Source: Chryseobacterium sp.
Lineage (GTDB): Bacteria > Bacteroidota > Bacteroidia > Flavobacteriales > Weeksellaceae
Length of the DNA stretch: 64,000 nucleotides
Assembly: GCA_003248755.1 (NCBI GenBank)
Contig: QFQW01000003.1
Span: 1 to 64,000, forward strand
Reading direction: 5' to 3'
Shown: positions 61,659-64,000 of the stretch, piece after piece
How positions within the stretch are numbered: position 1 is the stretch's first letter
Layout of the letters: every line of letters begins with the position of its first letter
Notes under the pieces: generated by a model
Seen by the model: only the letters and a program-made list of their open reading frames with translations
Databases searched by the model: none
Told to the model about the DNA's origin: nothing
Translations under genes and position numbers: made by a program

Positions 61659-62669
61659 ATGAAAAACTCAGAACAACTATATAAAGCGCTTAACGAACGT
61701 ATTCTCATCCTCGATGGAGCGATGGGAACAATGATTCAGCGCTACAATTTCACCGAGGAAGATTACCGAGGTGAGCGATTCAAAGACTGGAAATCCCCGC
61801 TGAAAGGAAACAATGATTTGTTGTCTCTCACGCAACCGCAAGCTATTGAGGAAATTCACAGAAAATACCTTTTGGCTGGTGCGGACATTTTGGAAACCAA
61901 TACATTTTCCGGGACAACCATTGCAATGGCAGATTATCATATGGAAGATCTGGTTTACGAACTTAACTATGAATCTGCCAAAATCGCCAGAAAAGTCTGT
62001 GACGAATTTACCGCTCAGAATCCCGACAAACCAAGATTTGTTGCAGGTTCAATCGGACCGACTAACAGAACAGCAAGCCTTAGTCCGGACGTCAATGACC
62101 CGGGTTACAGAGCGATTACTTTTTATGAGCTCAGATTGGCCTATAAACAACAGGCGGAAGCTTTGCTCGATGGAGGTTCAGACATCCTTTTGGTTGAAAC
62201 AATCTTCGACACTTTGAATGCAAAAGCGGCATTGTTCGCAATTGACGAAATCAGAGAAGAACGCAATATCACTATTCCAATTATGGTTTCAGGAACGATT
62301 ACCGATGCTTCCGGAAGAACTTTGAGTGGACAAACAGCGGATGCATTTTTGATTTCCGTTTCTCATATGGATTTGATAAGTGTTGGTTTCAACTGTGCTT
62401 TAGGAGCAAAACAATTGACGCCTTACCTGGAAATTCTTGCCAATCACACAGATTTCGGAATCTCGGCTTATCCAAACGCAGGTTTACCAAACGCTTTCGG
62501 CCAATACGACGAAACAGCCGGTCAAATGGCAGAGCAGGTGAAGGAATATTTGGAGAAAGGTCTAATCAATATTATTGGTGGTTGCTGCGGAACAACGCCG
62601 GACCATATTAAAGCGATTGCGGATTTGGCAAAAGCTTACCATCCGAGAAAACTTAATATAACAGTATAA
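61659..62669 (+). CDS. Methionine synthase MetH, homocysteine-binding part (separate gene)
   Basis: The product has 336 residues and corresponds to the first module of B12-dependent MetH. It starts [15 protein letters not shown], then [16 protein letters not shown] and [15 protein letters not shown]. The zinc ligand Cys is in GFNCALG and the Cys pair in [11 protein letters not shown] near the end. It stops after RKLNITV, and the folate and B12 modules are in the next gene. The two-gene arrangement is common in Bacteroidota. The gap of 98 bases to the second half carries a dispersed repeat. Confidence 0.94.
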   Translation: MKNSEQLYKALNERILILDGAMGTMIQRYNFTEEDYRGERFKDWKSPLKGNNDLLSLTQPQAIEEIHRKYLLAGADILETNTFSGTTIAMADYHMEDLVYELNYESAKIARKVCDEFTAQNPDKPRFVAGSIGPTNRTASLSPDVNDPGYRAITFYELRLAYKQQAEALLDGGSDILLVETIFDTLNAKAALFAIDEIREERNITIPIMVSGTITDASGRTLSGQTADAFLISVSHMDLISVGFNCALGAKQLTPYLEILANHTDFGISAYPNAGLPNAFGQYDETAGQMAEQVKEYLEKGLINIIGGCCGTTPDHIKAIADLAKAYHPRKLNITV

Positions 62670-62702
62670 CAATGTATCTATTTAGCGATTATCAGACAGA
62701 GT

Positions 62703-62728
62703 GTCATTCTGAACAAAGTGAAGAATCT
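62703..62728 (+). repeat. GTCATTC...GAATCT dispersed repeat between the metH halves
   Basis: GTCATTCTGAAC (from 62703), then AAAGTGAAGAATCT to 62728. It is a close copy of the sequence at 55926-55951 and of each half of 33281-33346. Confidence 0.7.
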
Positions 62729-62767
62729 CATTTTATTGTTGGTAATTTTTACATTGTAAATTAAATT

Positions 62768-64000
62768 ATGGAAACAGATTGTAAAAGAAAATATCTGAAA
62801 TTATCAGGTCTCGAGCCTTTAATTATAACACCCGAATCCAACTTTATCAATGTTGGAGAGAGAACCAATGTTGCCGGTTCCAAAAAATTTCTTCGTCTCA
62901 TTAAAGAAGAAAAATATGCCGAAGCTCTGGATATTGCAAGAAACCAAGTAGAAGGTGGCGCTCAGATTCTGGACGTCAATATGGATGACGGGCTTTTAGA
63001 CGGCAAAACCGCAATGGTCAGATTCCTGAATCTGATTGCCTCCGAACCAGACATTGCCAGAATCCCGATTATGATAGATTCGTCAAAATGGGAAATATTG
63101 GAAGCCGGATTACAGGTTGTTCAGGGAAAACCTGTTGTTAATTCTATCAGTTTGAAAGGTGGTGAAGAAGAATTCATTAAACAGGCCAAAGCGATTAAAA
63201 GATATGGTGCGGCAGCAATTATTATGGCTTTTGATGAAGTTGGACAAGCTGATAATTACGAAAGAAGAATCGAAATCTCCAAAAGGTCTTATGATATTTT
63301 GGTTAACCAAGTTGGGTTTCCTTCTGAGGATATTATTTTCGACCTTAATATTTTCCCTGTTGCGACAGGAATGGACGAACACCGCAGAAATGCGATTGAC
63401 TTTATCGAAGCAACACGCTGGGTTCGTACCAATCTTCCAAATGCTTCAGTAAGTGGAGGTGTTTCCAATGTTTCATTTTCCTTTCGTGGAAATGATTCTG
63501 TGAGAGAAGCGATGCACTCTGTTTTCCTTTACCACGCCATAAAAGCCGGAATGAATATGGGAATCGTAAATCCGACAATGTTGGAAGTTTACGATGAAAT
63601 CCCAAAAGACTTGCTGGAATTGGTAGAAGATGTAATGCTCGACAGGAAGGATGATGCGACAGAAAAATTGCTCGATTATTCCGAAAAACATAAATCCACA
63701 AAAAAAGAAAAAGCCGAAGACCTGAGCTGGCGGGAGCAGGATTTGCAAACGAGAATCACGCATGCTCTGGTCAAAGGAATCGACCGTTTCATAGAAGAAG
63801 ATGCGGAAGAAGCTCGAAAGGCTTCAAAACGTCCGCTTGATGTTATCGAAATCAATCTGATGACAGGAATGGGCGTTGTCGGCGACCTTTTCGGAAGTGG
63901 GAAAATGTTCCTGCCTCAGGTGGTTAAATCAGCGAGAGTGATGAAAAAGGCGGTGGCTTATCTTCAGCCTTTCATCGAAGCGGAAAAAGACCAGACCCAG
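62768..64000 (+). CDS. metH: Methionine synthase MetH, pterin- and B12-binding part, 3'-truncated by window edge
   Basis: The frame is open from ATG 62768 to the window end (411 codons). It begins with the pterin-binding module: [21 protein letters not shown], then [58 protein letters not shown], and [13 protein letters not shown]. The start of the B12-binding cap follows, with [32 protein letters not shown] at the edge. The B12 lower-ligand DxHxxG motif and the reactivation domain would lie beyond 64000. It completes MetH with the preceding gene. Confidence 0.96.
   Translation, partial: METDCKRKYLKLSGLEPLIITPESNFINVGERTNVAGSKKFLRLIKEEKYAEALDIARNQVEGGAQILDVNMDDGLLDGKTAMVRFLNLIASEPDIARIPIMIDSSKWEILEAGLQVVQGKPVVNSISLKGGEEEFIKQAKAIKRYGAAAIIMAFDEVGQADNYERRIEISKRSYDILVNQVGFPSEDIIFDLNIFPVATGMDEHRRNAIDFIEATRWVRTNLPNASVSGGVSNVSFSFRGNDSVREAMHSVFLYHAIKAGMNMGIVNPTMLEVYDEIPKDLLELVEDVMLDRKDDATEKLLDYSEKHKSTKKEKAEDLSWREQDLQTRITHALVKGIDRFIEEDAEEARKASKRPLDVIEINLMTGMGVVGDLFGSGKMFLPQVVKSARVMKKAVAYLQPFIEAEKDQTQ

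Noticed and set aside
1..64000. tRNA or rRNA genes
   Set aside because: Scanning both strands for T-arm/acceptor patterns and rRNA landmarks showed none that fold convincingly.

Overview
The window looks like an ordinary chromosomal segment of a Flavobacteriia member, most likely Chryseobacterium or a close Weeksellaceae relative. The DNA is AT-rich. Promoters fit the Bacteroidota pattern (TTTG, about 19-21 nt, TAnnTTTG), and Shine-Dalgarno sites are weak or absent. The gene content is typical of the group: a T9SS type A secretion tail, a T9SS Plug (DUF5103) protein, a SusC/SusD pair, three GLPGLI proteins, a GYDIA-family GHMP kinase, BshC (bacillithiol), a Porin_10 protein, DUF4293, and Rho and IF2 proteins with long Q/N-rich insertions. 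I see no rRNA or tRNA genes, no CRISPR array and no prophage.

Layout. 1-3.9 kb: the end of nusA, then infB. 4-12.9 kb: envelope genes (T9SS-secreted beta-propeller protein, secreted hypothetical protein, orphan SusC/SusD pair closed by a 58-bp perfect palindrome, Porin_10). 13.2-23.1 kb: metabolic and housekeeping genes (bshC, a LysM/periplasmic-binding fusion, fabD, GYDIA kinase, pckA, MBL hydrolase, Plug, GNAT). 23.2-31.7 kb: rho and DUF4293 on divergent overlapping promoters, then M28 peptidase, an MsbA-like ABC exporter and small genes. 31.9-36.0 kb: sufA-like, sufB, sufC and sufD on the minus strand, without sufS or sufE. 36.2-38.0 kb: two tandem GLPGLI genes. 38.1-43.9 kb: a minus-strand cluster miaB, sigma-54 activator, membrane protein, lptE, acidic TPR-like protein. 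45.4-52.6 kb: an RDD/SpoIIM/DUF4129/DUF4350/MoxR/DUF58 module, with a REP-associated transposase inserted before moxR and an S23-type four-helix-bundle gene after it. 53-57 kb: OsmC, a GH63-like glucosidase, an SDR dehydrogenase. 57.1-64 kb: methionine biosynthesis behind a SAM riboswitch (MetX-like hydrolase, ACT-homoserine dehydrogenase, MetZ, 2'-5' RNA ligase-like protein, then MetH split into two genes; the second runs off the window).

The most unusual content is in the non-coding DNA. Three intergenic elements (12901-13008, 31803-31899, 55886-55986) share outer motifs around unrelated inner stem-loops, and I do not recognise them as a described family. A separate REP family (GCTCCGTAGGAGC) forms a 50-bp-period triplet at 17.9 kb and frames its probable cognate transposase at 49.2-49.8 kb in inverted pairs. 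Further dispersed repeats (GTCATTCYGA...GAATCT; GAACCC/GGTGAAACC) occupy other gaps. The MoxR module is conserved but poorly understood, and is the best candidate here for an under-described protein system.
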